Assembly: GCA_943372645.1 (NCBI GenBank) | Contig: CALRZN010000004.1 | Span: 248,001-312,000 of the forward strand | Length of the DNA stretch: 64,000 nucleotides | Reading direction: 5' to 3' | Origin: VBWE01 sp943372645 | Lineage (GTDB): Bacteria; Bacteroidota; Bacteroidia; Palsa-965 | Part shown: positions 8,821 to 17,356 of the stretch, in pieces | How positions within the stretch are numbered: position 1 is the stretch's first letter | Layout: every line of letters begins with the position of its first letter | The notes under the pieces: generated by a model | What the model was told of the DNA's origin: nothing | Database searches by the model: none | What the model saw: the letters and a program-made list of their open reading frames with translations, nothing else | Made by a program: the position numbers and the translations under genes

Positions 8821-9515
8821 AACGGCGGCGGATCGTAATACTGCTGTTGTTTGTGTTGCCCGCCGCACTGTCGCCGCTGATGTACAGCCGCTACTGTAAA
8901 TCAACAGCTGCTGAAGCTGAAAAAAATATACGTTCATCTGCTTACTGGAATGAAAAAGTGAAATCATTCGGCACCATAACCGACACCGTGAAGGTGATTA
9001 TGATCGGAAACAGTTTAACCGACTGGTTCGATCCGTCGGTGCTGGAAGAACCAAAGCTGCTGAACATGGGCATCAGCGGCGACATGACCGGCCCCCTGCT
9101 CCACCGCCTGCACCAGGCCACGAAGCTGAAGCCGGAAAAAATGTTCATTGAAATCGGTATCAACGATGTGATTGAACGCGTGGACAACGAGGTGATCACG
9201 GCGAACTGGGAAAAGATTATCGCGCAGGTGAAAAAAGAAAGTCCCGGAACGCAGGTGTTTTTCCTCAGCCTCATGCCGGTTGATCTGCCCGGCACCGTTT
9301 TGCGCTGGGACAACGCGGTAAACAAAACAGTTGTTGAACTGAATGACGAACTGAAAAAAATATGCACGCGCTCCGGCGTTACCTATGTGGACATGCACAG
9401 CGGGTTAGTGTCGGAAGGGCGGCTGAAAAAAGAATATTCGAAAGATGGTGTCCATTTTACACCGGCAGGTTACGCGGTGTGGGAGCAGATACTGAAACCA
9501 CTTGTGAAGGATTAA
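8817..9515 (+). CDS. SGNH/GDSL-family hydrolase, exported
   Basis: 232 residues, ATGA overlap with parE. An N-terminal basic/hydrophobic stretch (residues 3-20) is a signal peptide or anchor. SGNH blocks are visible: block I as GNSLTDW with nucleophile S66, block II glycine in NMGISGDM, block III as GIND, and block V DGVHFTPAGY with D210 and H213 as the remaining catalytic residues. Members act as esterases, lipases, thioesterases or acetylxylan esterases; the substrate cannot be told. Its place between the two topoisomerase IV subunits suggests coupled translation and not a shared function. Confidence 0.88.
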   Translation: MKRRRIVILLLFVLPAALSPLMYSRYCKSTAAEAEKNIRSSAYWNEKVKSFGTITDTVKVIMIGNSLTDWFDPSVLEEPKLLNMGISGDMTGPLLHRLHQATKLKPEKMFIEIGINDVIERVDNEVITANWEKIIAQVKKESPGTQVFFLSLMPVDLPGTVLRWDNAVNKTVVELNDELKKICTRSGVTYVDMHSGLVSEGRLKKEYSKDGVHFTPAGYAVWEQILKPLVKD

Positions 9516-9522
9516 TTGCATT

Positions 9523-12156
9523 ATGGAGAACAACGACGATTTATTTGACGAAACACCTGCCGAGCAGCAGCACGAAGAAGTGAACACCATACAGCTGAAA
9601 GGCATGTATGAAAACTGGTTTCTCGATTACGCTTCGTACGTAATCCTGGAGCGTGCCGTTCCGTATATTGAAGACGGCCTTAAACCGGTGCAGCGCCGCA
9701 TCCTGCATTCGATGTGGGAACTGGAAGACGGACGTTACAACAAAGTAGCGAACGTAATCGGCCACACCATGAAATATCACCCGCACGGTGATGCGTCTAT
9801 CGGCGATGCCATGGTACAGATCGGGCAAAAAGACCTGCTGATTGATTGCCAGGGCAACTGGGGCAACCTGTATACCGGCGACAGCGCAGCGGCTCCGCGT
9901 TATATTGAAGCGCGTCTTTCGAAGTTTGCACTCGACGTTGTTTTTAATCCGAAAACCACCGCATGGCAGAGTAGCTACGACGGACGAAATAAAGAACCGA
10001 TTGCATTGCCGATGAAGTTCCCGCTGCTGCTGGCACAGGGCGTGGAAGGCATTGCGGTGGGCCTGGCCTGCAAAATGCTGCCGCACAACTTCAACGAACT
10101 GATTGACGCATCCATTGCAGTGCTGCGCGGCAAAAAAACCGACATCCTCCCCGACTTTTACACAGCGGGTATGGCCGATTTCAGCCAGTACAACGACGGC
10201 CTGCGCGGCGGAAAAATCCGTGTACGGGCACGCATCAAACAGCAGGATAAAAAAACACTCATAATTACCGAAATTCCGTTCGGAACAACTACCGGAAGCC
10301 TTATCGAAACCATTATCACGGCGAACGAAAAAGGCAAAATCAAGGTGCGGAAAATTGAGGACAACACCGCCGAATTTGTTGAAATCGTAATACACCTGCA
10401 CCCGGAGGCTTCGCCGGATAAAACCATTGATGCGCTGTATGCGTTTACCGACTGCGAAGTAAGCATTTCACCCAACGCGTGTATCATCGAAAACGAGAAG
10501 CCGCGTTTTGTAGGGGTTAACGAGATCCTGCGTATCTGTACCAAACGCACGCTCGAACTGCTGAAGCTCGAACTCGATATTGAAATGCACGAACTGCGCG
10601 AGCAACTGCACTTTGCTTCGCTGGAAAAAATATTCATCGAGAAACGCATCTACCGCGACATTGAAGAATGCCGTACCTGGGAAGCCGTGCTCGAAGCCAT
10701 TGACAACGGCCTGAAACCGTACAAGAAAAAATTTGTGCGCGAGGTAACGCAGGAAGACATCGTTCGCCTGACCGAAATCCGTATCAAACGCATTTCGCGT
10801 TTCGATGCATTCAAGGCCGATGAGCAGATCCGCAACCTGAATGAAAATATTACCCGTGTGCAGGATCACCTCGACAACCTGGTGGATTACGCGGTGAATT
10901 ATTTCAAAGAACTGAAAAAGAAATACGGTCCGGGCCGCGAACGCAAAACGGAAATCCGTCCGTTCGATGTGATTGATTCGCGCCAGGTGGCAGCAGCCAA
11001 CGTAAAGCTGTATGCCAACAAAAAAGAAGGTTTCATCGGTTTCGGGCTCAAAAAAGACGAGTTTGTATTCGACTGCTCCGACCTCGACGAACTGATCGTG
11101 TTCCGTGCTGACGGTGGCATGATGGTGACCAAGGTGTCGGAAAAAACCTATGTGGGCAAAGACATCACACATATCCTGCTGTTTAAACGCAACGACGAAC
11201 GCACCGTATATAATATGGTGTACCGCGACGGACTGCGCGGCAACGTGATGATGAAACGTTTTACCGTTACCGGCGTTACCCGCGACAAGGAATACATGCT
11301 TACACGCGGCACCAAAGATTCGAAAGTGCTGTACCTCTCGATTAACCCGAACGGGGAATCGGAAATACTGAACGTAAAACTGCACCCGAACAGCGGCGCA
11401 CGCAAACTGGATTTTGAGGTTGACCTGACGCAGCTCGCCATCAAAGGCCGCGACAGCATGGGCAACATCCTTACCCGTTACCAGGTGCAGAAAGTAACGC
11501 TGAAAGAAAAAGGCAAATCAACGCTCGGCAAACGTAAAGTGTGGTTTGACGAAGCAGTGCAACGCATCACGTTTGATGTGCGCGGCACGTACCTCGGCGA
11601 TTTTGGTCCGGATGATAAAATACTTGTTGTTACCGCCAGCGGCCACTACCGCCTTGTAACGGTTGACCTGCTCGCCCACTTTGAGCCGGATCTTGTGCTG
11701 ATTGAAAAGTACGAGCCTACGCACCCGGTAACAGCAGTTTACTTTGATGCAGAAAGCAAAACGCATTTCGTAAAACGGTTTATGCTGGAGCCGACCGAAA
11801 AAAAGAACCTGTTTATTTCGGAAGCAGAAGGTTCGTACCTCGAAGCCGTAAGCACCGCCATGCATCCGCAGGCCGAAGTGAAATACGGCAAAGAAAAAGG
11901 CAAAGACATTCCGACCGAGCGCATTGACATGGAGAACTTCATTGAGCTGCGCAACCTGAAAGCGAAAGGAAACCGCCTCTCACCCAACAAAGTGAAGGAG
12001 GTACGGCTCATCGATCCGTTTGCCGAACTGCCCGAAGAGGAAATTGCAGAAGAAGAATCAGGCCTGTCCCCGATGGAAACCCTCCGTCGCGAGCAGCAAA
12101 AAAAAAATCCGCCCAGGTATCCAGGGACGGAAGAACAGTTGAAGATTGATCTTTAA
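9523..12156 (+). CDS. parC: DNA topoisomerase IV subunit A
   Basis: 877 residues. The winged-helix/tower region contains RRILHSMWELEDGRYNKVAN and KYHPHGDASIGDAMV. The catalytic tyrosine is Y127 in AAPRYIEARLS and forms the covalent 5'-phosphotyrosyl link to the cut strand. A long coiled coil lies at about 340-470. The C-terminal beta-pinwheel-like part (about 490-800) lacks the gyrase box QRRGGKG, supporting topoisomerase IV over gyrase. The C-terminus is acidic then basic, without known motif. It follows the SGNH hydrolase by 7 nt, in an operon with parE. Confidence 0.92.
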   Translation: MENNDDLFDETPAEQQHEEVNTIQLKGMYENWFLDYASYVILERAVPYIEDGLKPVQRRILHSMWELEDGRYNKVANVIGHTMKYHPHGDASIGDAMVQIGQKDLLIDCQGNWGNLYTGDSAAAPRYIEARLSKFALDVVFNPKTTAWQSSYDGRNKEPIALPMKFPLLLAQGVEGIAVGLACKMLPHNFNELIDASIAVLRGKKTDILPDFYTAGMADFSQYNDGLRGGKIRVRARIKQQDKKTLIITEIPFGTTTGSLIETIITANEKGKIKVRKIEDNTAEFVEIVIHLHPEASPDKTIDALYAFTDCEVSISPNACIIENEKPRFVGVNEILRICTKRTLELLKLELDIEMHELREQLHFASLEKIFIEKRIYRDIEECRTWEAVLEAIDNGLKPYKKKFVREVTQEDIVRLTEIRIKRISRFDAFKADEQIRNLNENITRVQDHLDNLVDYAVNYFKELKKKYGPGRERKTEIRPFDVIDSRQVAAANVKLYANKKEGFIGFGLKKDEFVFDCSDLDELIVFRADGGMMVTKVSEKTYVGKDITHILLFKRNDERTVYNMVYRDGLRGNVMMKRFTVTGVTRDKEYMLTRGTKDSKVLYLSINPNGESEILNVKLHPNSGARKLDFEVDLTQLAIKGRDSMGNILTRYQVQKVTLKEKGKSTLGKRKVWFDEAVQRITFDVRGTYLGDFGPDDKILVVTASGHYRLVTVDLLAHFEPDLVLIEKYEPTHPVTAVYFDAESKTHFVKRFMLEPTEKKNLFISEAEGSYLEAVSTAMHPQAEVKYGKEKGKDIPTERIDMENFIELRNLKAKGNRLSPNKVKEVRLIDPFAELPEEEIAEEESGLSPMETLRREQQKKNPPRYPGTEEQLKIDL

Positions 12157-12185
12157 CTGATTTTTGATTTACGATTTTTGATTTA

Positions 12186-12272
12186 CGATTTTTGATTTTT
12201 GATTGAATTGGTATTACGCGTCAGGCTGATCGGCAGTCGAAGACCGCGTTTAATACGTTCAATCAAAAATCA
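12186..12272. repeat. Dispersed inverted-repeat element, copy B
   Basis: Begins with the same 20-bp arm as copy A (CGATTTTTGATTTTTGATTG at 12186-12205), contains GGTATTACGCGTCAGGCTGA and AGTCGAAG, and closes with CAATCAAAAATCA (12260-12272). It is inverted relative to copy A (1943-2034). Just before it, 12160-12185, further copies of GATTTTTGATTTAC extend the arm. It lies between the convergent parC and OmpA-like genes, where a bidirectional terminator would be expected. Confidence 0.8.
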
Positions 12273-12283
12273 ACGATTTGGCT

Positions 12284-13180
12284 TCACTTGGGTATTACGA
12301 CAACCTCCACCCGCCTGTTCCGCATCCGTCCCGGCTCTGTGGTGTTTGCTGCAACCGGGTATTGCTCGCCATAACCAAACAGGTTAAGTGTAATCGTTTT
12401 GTCTTTGATCTTTGGTTTCAGGTAATCCTGTACGGCTTTTGCGCGTTTTTTCGAGAGCGCGATGTTGTGTTCGTCGGTGCCGAGGCTGTCGGTAAAACCG
12501 GAAATGATCACTTCCTTCACCGCGAAACCGTTAATTGCTTCGGCCAATGAATCCATCTGCGGGCGGGCCTGGGCGCGCAGCAGGGCTTTGTCGGTATCAA
12601 ATAAAACGGCGGCATTCAGGTTAAACTGTTTACCGGAACCGATCGCCGCCACCGCATCAATATCAGCGCCGGGCCACGAACCTTTGCAATCCGTTTTCAG
12701 GTCGGTGAGTTTTACGTAATTAAACACTTCGCCAGGCTTTACGGCTTTGTCAATATCCACGGACGCATTGCCGCCCTCAATCTCGCCCACCACGATCCAG
12801 GTTTTCCCATCGCGTGAAATGCTGAGCTGTGTTTTTTCCACGTATTTGCCGAGTTCAAAAACATACAGATCAATACCCGGCACATTGATGAGGGCGTTGT
12901 CTGTGAAACGGAGAATCACACTTCCGCCGCAGCCGAGTGTGAGAAAACCTCCATCCATGCCATCAAAATCAGGAAGTCCGCGGCACAGCGATGAATCGGA
13001 AGCAGAAGCAATAGCGGCAGGTTTGCCGGGAATGTAACGTACCACTTCATCGGCAAAAGCCACATCGCCCAGCGGCACATACACTTCTTTGCCGTGTCCG
13101 TCCGGGTATTTTTTACCGGTATCCTGCGCGGCAAGTGCGCAGGAACTTAACAGCAGTACATTCAAAATCAACTGGCGCAT
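12284..13180 (-). CDS. OmpA-family cell-envelope protein with N-terminal sandwich domain
   Basis: 298 residues with a signal peptide (residues 1-18, cleavage near ALAAQ). Residues about 35-185 form a beta-rich domain with IDLYVFELG, SISRDGKTWIVVGE and GADIDAVAAIG, a pattern seen in surface carbohydrate- or calcium-binding sandwich domains. Residues about 190-298 are an OmpA/MotB peptidoglycan-binding domain: FDTDKALLRAQARPQMDSLA, then the signature GFTDSLGTDEHNIALSKKRA and NRRVEV at the end. It probably tethers an exposed domain to peptidoglycan. Its start follows the stop of the sulfatase-modifying-factor-like gene by 3 nt, so both are one operon. Confidence 0.88.
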   Translation of the reverse strand: MRQLILNVLLLSSCALAAQDTGKKYPDGHGKEVYVPLGDVAFADEVVRYIPGKPAAIASASDSSLCRGLPDFDGMDGGFLTLGCGGSVILRFTDNALINVPGIDLYVFELGKYVEKTQLSISRDGKTWIVVGEIEGGNASVDIDKAVKPGEVFNYVKLTDLKTDCKGSWPGADIDAVAAIGSGKQFNLNAAVLFDTDKALLRAQARPQMDSLAEAINGFAVKEVIISGFTDSLGTDEHNIALSKKRAKAVQDYLKPKIKDKTITLNLFGYGEQYPVAANTTEPGRMRNRRVEVVVIPK

Positions 13181-13183
13181 ACG

Positions 13184-13999
13184 TTATTTTTTTTCACTGA
13201 TAACAGCCACACATCGAAAACCAAGCCACTTTTGGGCGGCTTCGTATGATATGGACTGACTGATCCGCGATTCATGCGGCGTGTGTTCATAACTTCCGCC
13301 TTTTGCAACACCCTGTGCGGCGGTCATTTCGGCCACGTTGCCCGTAAGGTTGTAAAACCCGTATTTGTTGGGTTTGCCTGCATTCACCGGGATGGGCTCG
13401 TCCGTATTTTTGTTGAAATACGTGGAAACATTGGGACGTTTAAGCTGATACTTCGTAATCCCGAAACGGTCGGCTTCTTCTTCATAACCAAACGGGTAAA
13501 CCGTGGTGTCGAGTCCTGCGGCGGCAGCAAACATCCATTCTTCGGGTGATGGTAAACGATACGTCACTTTTTTACCGGCGAAATTTTTCCATTGTTTATC
13601 TCCTCCTGCTATTACTTCTGCCACACGTTCGCTCCGCCATTTGCAATAATCCATCACCTGCCGGTAAGTGACACCCACCACCGGATAATCCGCATACGCC
13701 GGATGCCGGTAATACGCCAGGCGGTAGGGTTCACCGTATGCCAGCGGGTTAAGCCACACCAGCGTATCGGGCAACGCCTTGTCAATAATTTCGGGATAAT
13801 CGCGGTTGTATTTCAGCGTAAGCCAGTACACATATTCACGCCAGTCGCGGTTGGTGATTTCAGTTCTGTCCATGTACACACTGTCGCGAAGCAGTATCGT
13901 TCCCGGCGGACCGGCAACCGTTTTACGCGGCACATCACGCATGGGCACACAGGCCATGAAACTCAGAAACAACAAAAATAAAATGGTCGTTATACGCAT
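13184..13999 (-). CDS. Formylglycine-generating-enzyme-like lipoprotein (SUMF1/GldJ-type domain)
   Basis: 271 residues from the ATG at 13999, which gives a clear lipoprotein signal (hydrophobic 6-15, lipobox FMAC with C17); the 24 residues upstream in the open frame do not. The rest is one SUMF1/EgtB/PvdO-type domain: MDRTEITNRDWREYV, YPVVGVTYRQVMDYCKWRS, YRLPSPEEWMFAAAAG, NLTGNVAEMTA and LGFRCV. Bacteroidota use such lipoproteins in the gliding/type IX secretion machinery (GldJ, GldK), but this is shorter and has only the basic fold; the cysteines of true sulfatase activators are not evident. The minus strand reads TATATTCG about 18 nt before the start, a near-promoter. Confidence 0.8.
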   Translation of the reverse strand: MRITTILFLLFLSFMACVPMRDVPRKTVAGPPGTILLRDSVYMDRTEITNRDWREYVYWLTLKYNRDYPEIIDKALPDTLVWLNPLAYGEPYRLAYYRHPAYADYPVVGVTYRQVMDYCKWRSERVAEVIAGGDKQWKNFAGKKVTYRLPSPEEWMFAAAAGLDTTVYPFGYEEEADRFGITKYQLKRPNVSTYFNKNTDEPIPVNAGKPNKYGFYNLTGNVAEMTAAQGVAKGGSYEHTPHESRISQSISYEAAQKWLGFRCVAVISEKK

Positions 14000-14110
14000 A
14001 GCCCTGTTGCTGACTACGAATATAACGACCGGGGATGTAAAATCGTTTAGGACATCTCTAAAAAACCGCAAACTTGAGGCTTTCAGAAATGCCCTTTACC
14101 GTATGCCGGA

Positions 14111-14902
14111 TTAATTGCCCTTCGGGCCATGACCGGGCGGAGGCCCCTGCTGGTTTTGTTCTTCCATCTTTTTGAAGAACGCATCCTGTTCTTTGCGGAA
14201 CTGCTCCTTTGTTATTTTCTTTCCTTTCGGTGGCGCAATGGCTTTAACATCACATTTCGCATCCACTTTTGTTGCGGTGTAAAACATATCGCCGATGTGC
14301 AGTTCGAGCACGGTTCCGGGCAGGTTACCGGCATATTCGGGTGATGCCTGTGTGTGCATGTCTTCTGCATACCACGCGGTAACATCGAGCGTATCGGTGA
14401 TGACTTTCTGTTCCATTTTGCCGCCGGCATCATCCATAATGATGCTTTTCTGCGTTTTATGTGTAGTGGCTTTCTTGCAGTTGTGCCCCAGTATCACTTT
14501 CGATTCGCCGGTGAGTTTCCAGTTTGCTTTTTCCAGTGTGTCTTCTACTACATACTCTTTCACACCGAGTTCACGTTTATCGAGCCGTTTGTTGGCACCG
14601 AGGTCGCAGTAACCCAGGTCGTTTGCACCGGGCGCAATCATTTTTATCACCATCCCGTCTCCGTTATCAATGGTCATGTCGCCGCTGTTCTGCACCAGCG
14701 GACGGAAAAGTGTTTTGTCTGCATTAAACAGCAATTCAAATTCGCTTTTCTGTTCTTTCGGAAAATTGGCGGCCTGTGCCTGCATTTCGGGAGGCAGCTG
14801 GATTTCAAATTTCACGGTTTTGGTATAGGTGATTGTTCCCTGCTGGGCATTTGCTGCAAATGCGGCCAGGAGAATTCCTGCAATGCTAAAATATCGTTTC
14901 AT
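14111..14902 (-). CDS. GLPGLI family exported protein
   Basis: 263 residues with a signal peptide cleaved near AFAANAQ. The family name comes from a motif in its middle to late part; here it is NLPGTVLELHI (about 200-210). Before it are the typical parts LTGESKVILGHNCKKATT and VTAWYAEDM. The C-terminus is rich in Lys/Glu then Gln/Pro/Gly. The family is found in Bacteroidota, often near TonB-dependent receptors, and its function is unknown. A TAnnTTTG element lies 20 nt upstream. Confidence 0.88.
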   Translation of the reverse strand: MKRYFSIAGILLAAFAANAQQGTITYTKTVKFEIQLPPEMQAQAANFPKEQKSEFELLFNADKTLFRPLVQNSGDMTIDNGDGMVIKMIAPGANDLGYCDLGANKRLDKRELGVKEYVVEDTLEKANWKLTGESKVILGHNCKKATTHKTQKSIIMDDAGGKMEQKVITDTLDVTAWYAEDMHTQASPEYAGNLPGTVLELHIGDMFYTATKVDAKCDVKAIAPPKGKKITKEQFRKEQDAFFKKMEEQNQQGPPPGHGPKGN

Positions 14903-14922
14903 AGGTTGGTGATTTTATGGAA

Positions 14923-14930
14923 CAAAATTA
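14923..14930 (-). promoter_or_regulatory. -7 promoter element for the GLPGLI gene
   Basis: On the minus strand the site reads TAATTTTG, a full TAnnTTTG match, 20 nt upstream of the start codon. Confidence 0.5.
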
Positions 14931-15015
14931 ATTTCGGTATGAACAGCACGAGGTTAATGCGTGGCCCATTGAGGTTAATTTTGGTTAATGCACCGTTTAT
15001 CCGCTGGCGGCCGTC

Positions 15016-15023
15016 TATCTTTG
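15016..15023 (+). promoter_or_regulatory. -7 promoter element abutting the histidine kinase start
   Basis: TATCTTTG, a full match, with only 4 nt between it and the ATG at 15028. Transcription from it would start at or very near the first codon, leaving no ribosome binding site. Confidence 0.6.
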
Positions 15024-15027
15024 CGGC

Positions 15028-16452
15028 ATGAAATCGTCCAGGCTGCACTTCGTTCGCGGTGCCATGTTTATCACCATCCTGCTCATCTGCGGTTTCCAGG
15101 TGTACTGGATCATGCAGAATTACAGCCGTGAAAAACAGCTGCTGCGCAAAGAAGTTTCAGTAATCCTGCGCGAAACAGGATTCAACCTGCAGTTTGGTGA
15201 GCTCAGTAAAGTGCCGGGCGTACGGATTGGTTTTGATTTGGATAATGAAGAAGACGAAATCGCTTCCAAGCCGCACATTATGGACAAGAAAGTACTCCAA
15301 TTTGAAAGCGACAGTATAGGCATGACCAAAAACACGCAGGTAATTATAGCCATTAATCGCCGTGATTCCGGTAATAAAGAAGTTTCGCTCACACAGGATA
15401 TCAAAGGGGTTGAACCAGGGCAGGAATCAGACCTGTCAGGAACCTTTACATTGATGCGCCCGGTCAATAGAAACAAACTGGATTCGGCCTTCCGCACCGC
15501 ACTGCGGAAGGGAAACTTTCCTGAAAACTATGTATTGCGAAAAGTGCCTCAAGACAGCCTCAACAGCAAAGAGGCTGAAGGTTTTTCCACCAACCCCATT
15601 CCCGCCGGGCTAGAACATTTTCTATTTTACAAAGCCACATTTACCGGTTATGCCCCGTTCATCTGGAAACGCATCTGGTCGCAGCTGCTCATCTCGCTTT
15701 TCATCGTCTGCTTTTCGGTGTTTTCGTTTGTGCTCATTTACCGCACCCTCATCCGCCAGAAAAAACTGAATGAACAGAAAGACCAGTTCATCAGCAACAT
15801 GACGCATGAACTGAAAACACCCATAGCAACCGTAAGCGTTGCGCTGGAAGCGATGCAAAATTTCAATGTACTTGATGATCCGAAACGCACCCGCGAGTAC
15901 CTTGACATTTCGCAGAAAGAACTGCAACGCTTGGGCCTGCTTGTTGACAAGGTGCTGAAACTTTCCATGTTCGAAAACAACATGCTCGAAATTCATCCCG
16001 AGTCGCTTGATTTTGATGCACTGACCGGCGATGTATGTGCCGCCATGAAACTGCAGTTTGAAAAAAGCAATGTGGCGTTTTCCCTCGAACGCACCGGGAA
16101 CGACTTTCACATCACCGGTGACCGTCTGCACCTCAGCGGTGTACTCTTTAACCTGCTTGATAACGCGCTGAAATACGGCGGCGAAAAACCGGAGATACGT
16201 GTAGCACTTTTTGCAGATAACAGGGAAGTACGCGCCGTTATTACCGACAACGGCAACGGCATTGCGCCGGAATACCGCGAAAAAGTATTTGAAAAATTCT
16301 TCCGCATCCAGCAGGGCAACCGCCACGATGTGAAAGGTTACGGGCTCGGGCTGGCGTATGCGGCAGGCATTGCAAAAAAACACGGCGGACGCATTACCGT
16401 TGAAAGCACACCGGGCAAAGGCAGCAGTTTCACTTTAATTCTTCCGAAATAA
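15028..16452 (+). CDS. Two-component sensor histidine kinase
   Basis: 474 residues. Membrane segment 1 is at about 12-30 and segment 2 at about 215-238, with a periplasmic sensor of about 185 residues between them that has no recognised family. The cytoplasmic part has the HisKA domain (SNMTHELKTPIATV, phosphoacceptor H260) and the HATPase: N box LLDNALKYGG, G1 DNGNGIAPE, F box FEKFFR, and G2 GYGLGLAYAAG. It phosphorylates the response regulator encoded 1 nt after its stop. The signal sensed is unknown. Confidence 0.94.
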   Translation: MKSSRLHFVRGAMFITILLICGFQVYWIMQNYSREKQLLRKEVSVILRETGFNLQFGELSKVPGVRIGFDLDNEEDEIASKPHIMDKKVLQFESDSIGMTKNTQVIIAINRRDSGNKEVSLTQDIKGVEPGQESDLSGTFTLMRPVNRNKLDSAFRTALRKGNFPENYVLRKVPQDSLNSKEAEGFSTNPIPAGLEHFLFYKATFTGYAPFIWKRIWSQLLISLFIVCFSVFSFVLIYRTLIRQKKLNEQKDQFISNMTHELKTPIATVSVALEAMQNFNVLDDPKRTREYLDISQKELQRLGLLVDKVLKLSMFENNMLEIHPESLDFDALTGDVCAAMKLQFEKSNVAFSLERTGNDFHITGDRLHLSGVLFNLLDNALKYGGEKPEIRVALFADNREVRAVITDNGNGIAPEYREKVFEKFFRIQQGNRHDVKGYGLGLAYAAGIAKKHGGRITVESTPGKGSSFTLILPK

Positions 16453-16453
16453 A

Positions 16454-17143
16454 ATGGCTGAGTTGCGTATTCTTTATGCCGAAGACGAACCATTTCTCTC
16501 GAAAATTGTGCGGGAAAGCCTCGAAGCACGCGGTTTTACCGTGTATGCCGAAACTGACGGCAAAAAAGCACTCGCCCTTTTTTATGATGTAAAACCCGAT
16601 GTGTGTGTGCTGGATGTGATGCTGCCCGGTAAAGACGGGTTCAGTGTTGCGCGCAGTATACGTGAAGCCGGATATAATACACCGGTTATTTTTCTCACGG
16701 CCAAAACACAAACCACCGACGTGGTAGAAGGTTTTGAAAACGGCGGCAATGATTACATCCGCAAACCGTTCAGTATGGAAGAACTGATCGTCCGTATCCG
16801 AAACGCCGCGCGCCTGCCCTCCGAACCGGCCGCCAAAGCCGCAGAAGAAATAAATATCGGTTCGTTCCGTTTTAATTTCAAACGCCAGGTACTGCTGCAT
16901 GAAAGCGGTGAACGCAAACTCTCGTACCGCGAATGTGAACTGCTCCAGCTGCTGTATGAAAACCGCAACACCATTGCCGACCGCCGCGTGATCCTGAAAA
17001 AAATATGGAGCGACGACAGCTATTTTAATTCCCGGAACCTCGATGTGTATGTTACCAAACTGCGCAGTTATTTTAAAGCCGATGCGGATGTGGAAATTAT
17101 GACGGTTAAAGGCGTCGGTTACCGTTTTCTGTTCCCGGAATAA
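16454..17143 (+). CDS. OmpR/PhoB-family response regulator
   Basis: 229 residues. The receiver domain (1-120) has the acidic pocket E10/D11, phosphoacceptor D54 in CVLDVMLPG, the switch threonine in FLTAKTQ, and the lysine of that stretch. The DNA-binding winged helix (about 135-229) is of the Trans_reg_C type: LSYRECELLQLLYENRN, then a recognition helix in RNLDVYVTKLRSYF and the wing ending GVGYRFLFPE. Partner of the kinase at 15028-16452, with which it is cotranscribed. Confidence 0.95.
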   Translation: MAELRILYAEDEPFLSKIVRESLEARGFTVYAETDGKKALALFYDVKPDVCVLDVMLPGKDGFSVARSIREAGYNTPVIFLTAKTQTTDVVEGFENGGNDYIRKPFSMEELIVRIRNAARLPSEPAAKAAEEINIGSFRFNFKRQVLLHESGERKLSYRECELLQLLYENRNTIADRRVILKKIWSDDSYFNSRNLDVYVTKLRSYFKADADVEIMTVKGVGYRFLFPE

Positions 17144-17288
17144 CGGACGGGTGAAACTTTCCGGTGCAACTATCGTAAAAAACACACTAACCTTATTTTA
17201 ATAATACCATGTAATTCATCAACCCGCCCGATAAGCATTCCCTGTTCAGTTGCAGTCTGCAATCTCCCCTGAATCACCTTTGTTTATC

Positions 17289-17317
17289 TTTGCTGCCAAT
17301 GTATAGCACTATATTTG
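17289..17317 (+). promoter_or_regulatory. Promoter of the LOG-family gene (-33 and -7)
   Basis: TTTG at 17289-17292 and TATATTTG at 17310-17317, spaced by 17 nt, close to the Bacteroidota -33/-7 arrangement. The start codon is 39 nt further on. A second full -7 match, TATCTTTG, overlaps the -33 at 17285-17292. The remaining intergenic DNA from 17144 shows nothing else. Confidence 0.55.
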
Positions 17318-17356
17318 CTGTACGTGTTTATGATTTATGTGAAATAACAACAGTGT

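Noticed and set aside
6897..9541. Matching 16-bp sequence near 6898 and 9527 (GAACAACGACGATTTA)
   Set aside because: About one such 16-bp match is expected by chance in 64 kb; one copy codes for the parC start and no mechanism links them.
15622..16383. 253-codon minus-strand open frame opposite the histidine kinase
   Set aside because: A shadow of the kinase gene, whose motifs (H, N, G1, G2 boxes) are unambiguous.
16430..17185. 251-codon minus-strand open frame opposite the response regulator
   Set aside because: Antisense of a clear OmpR-family gene; no own features.
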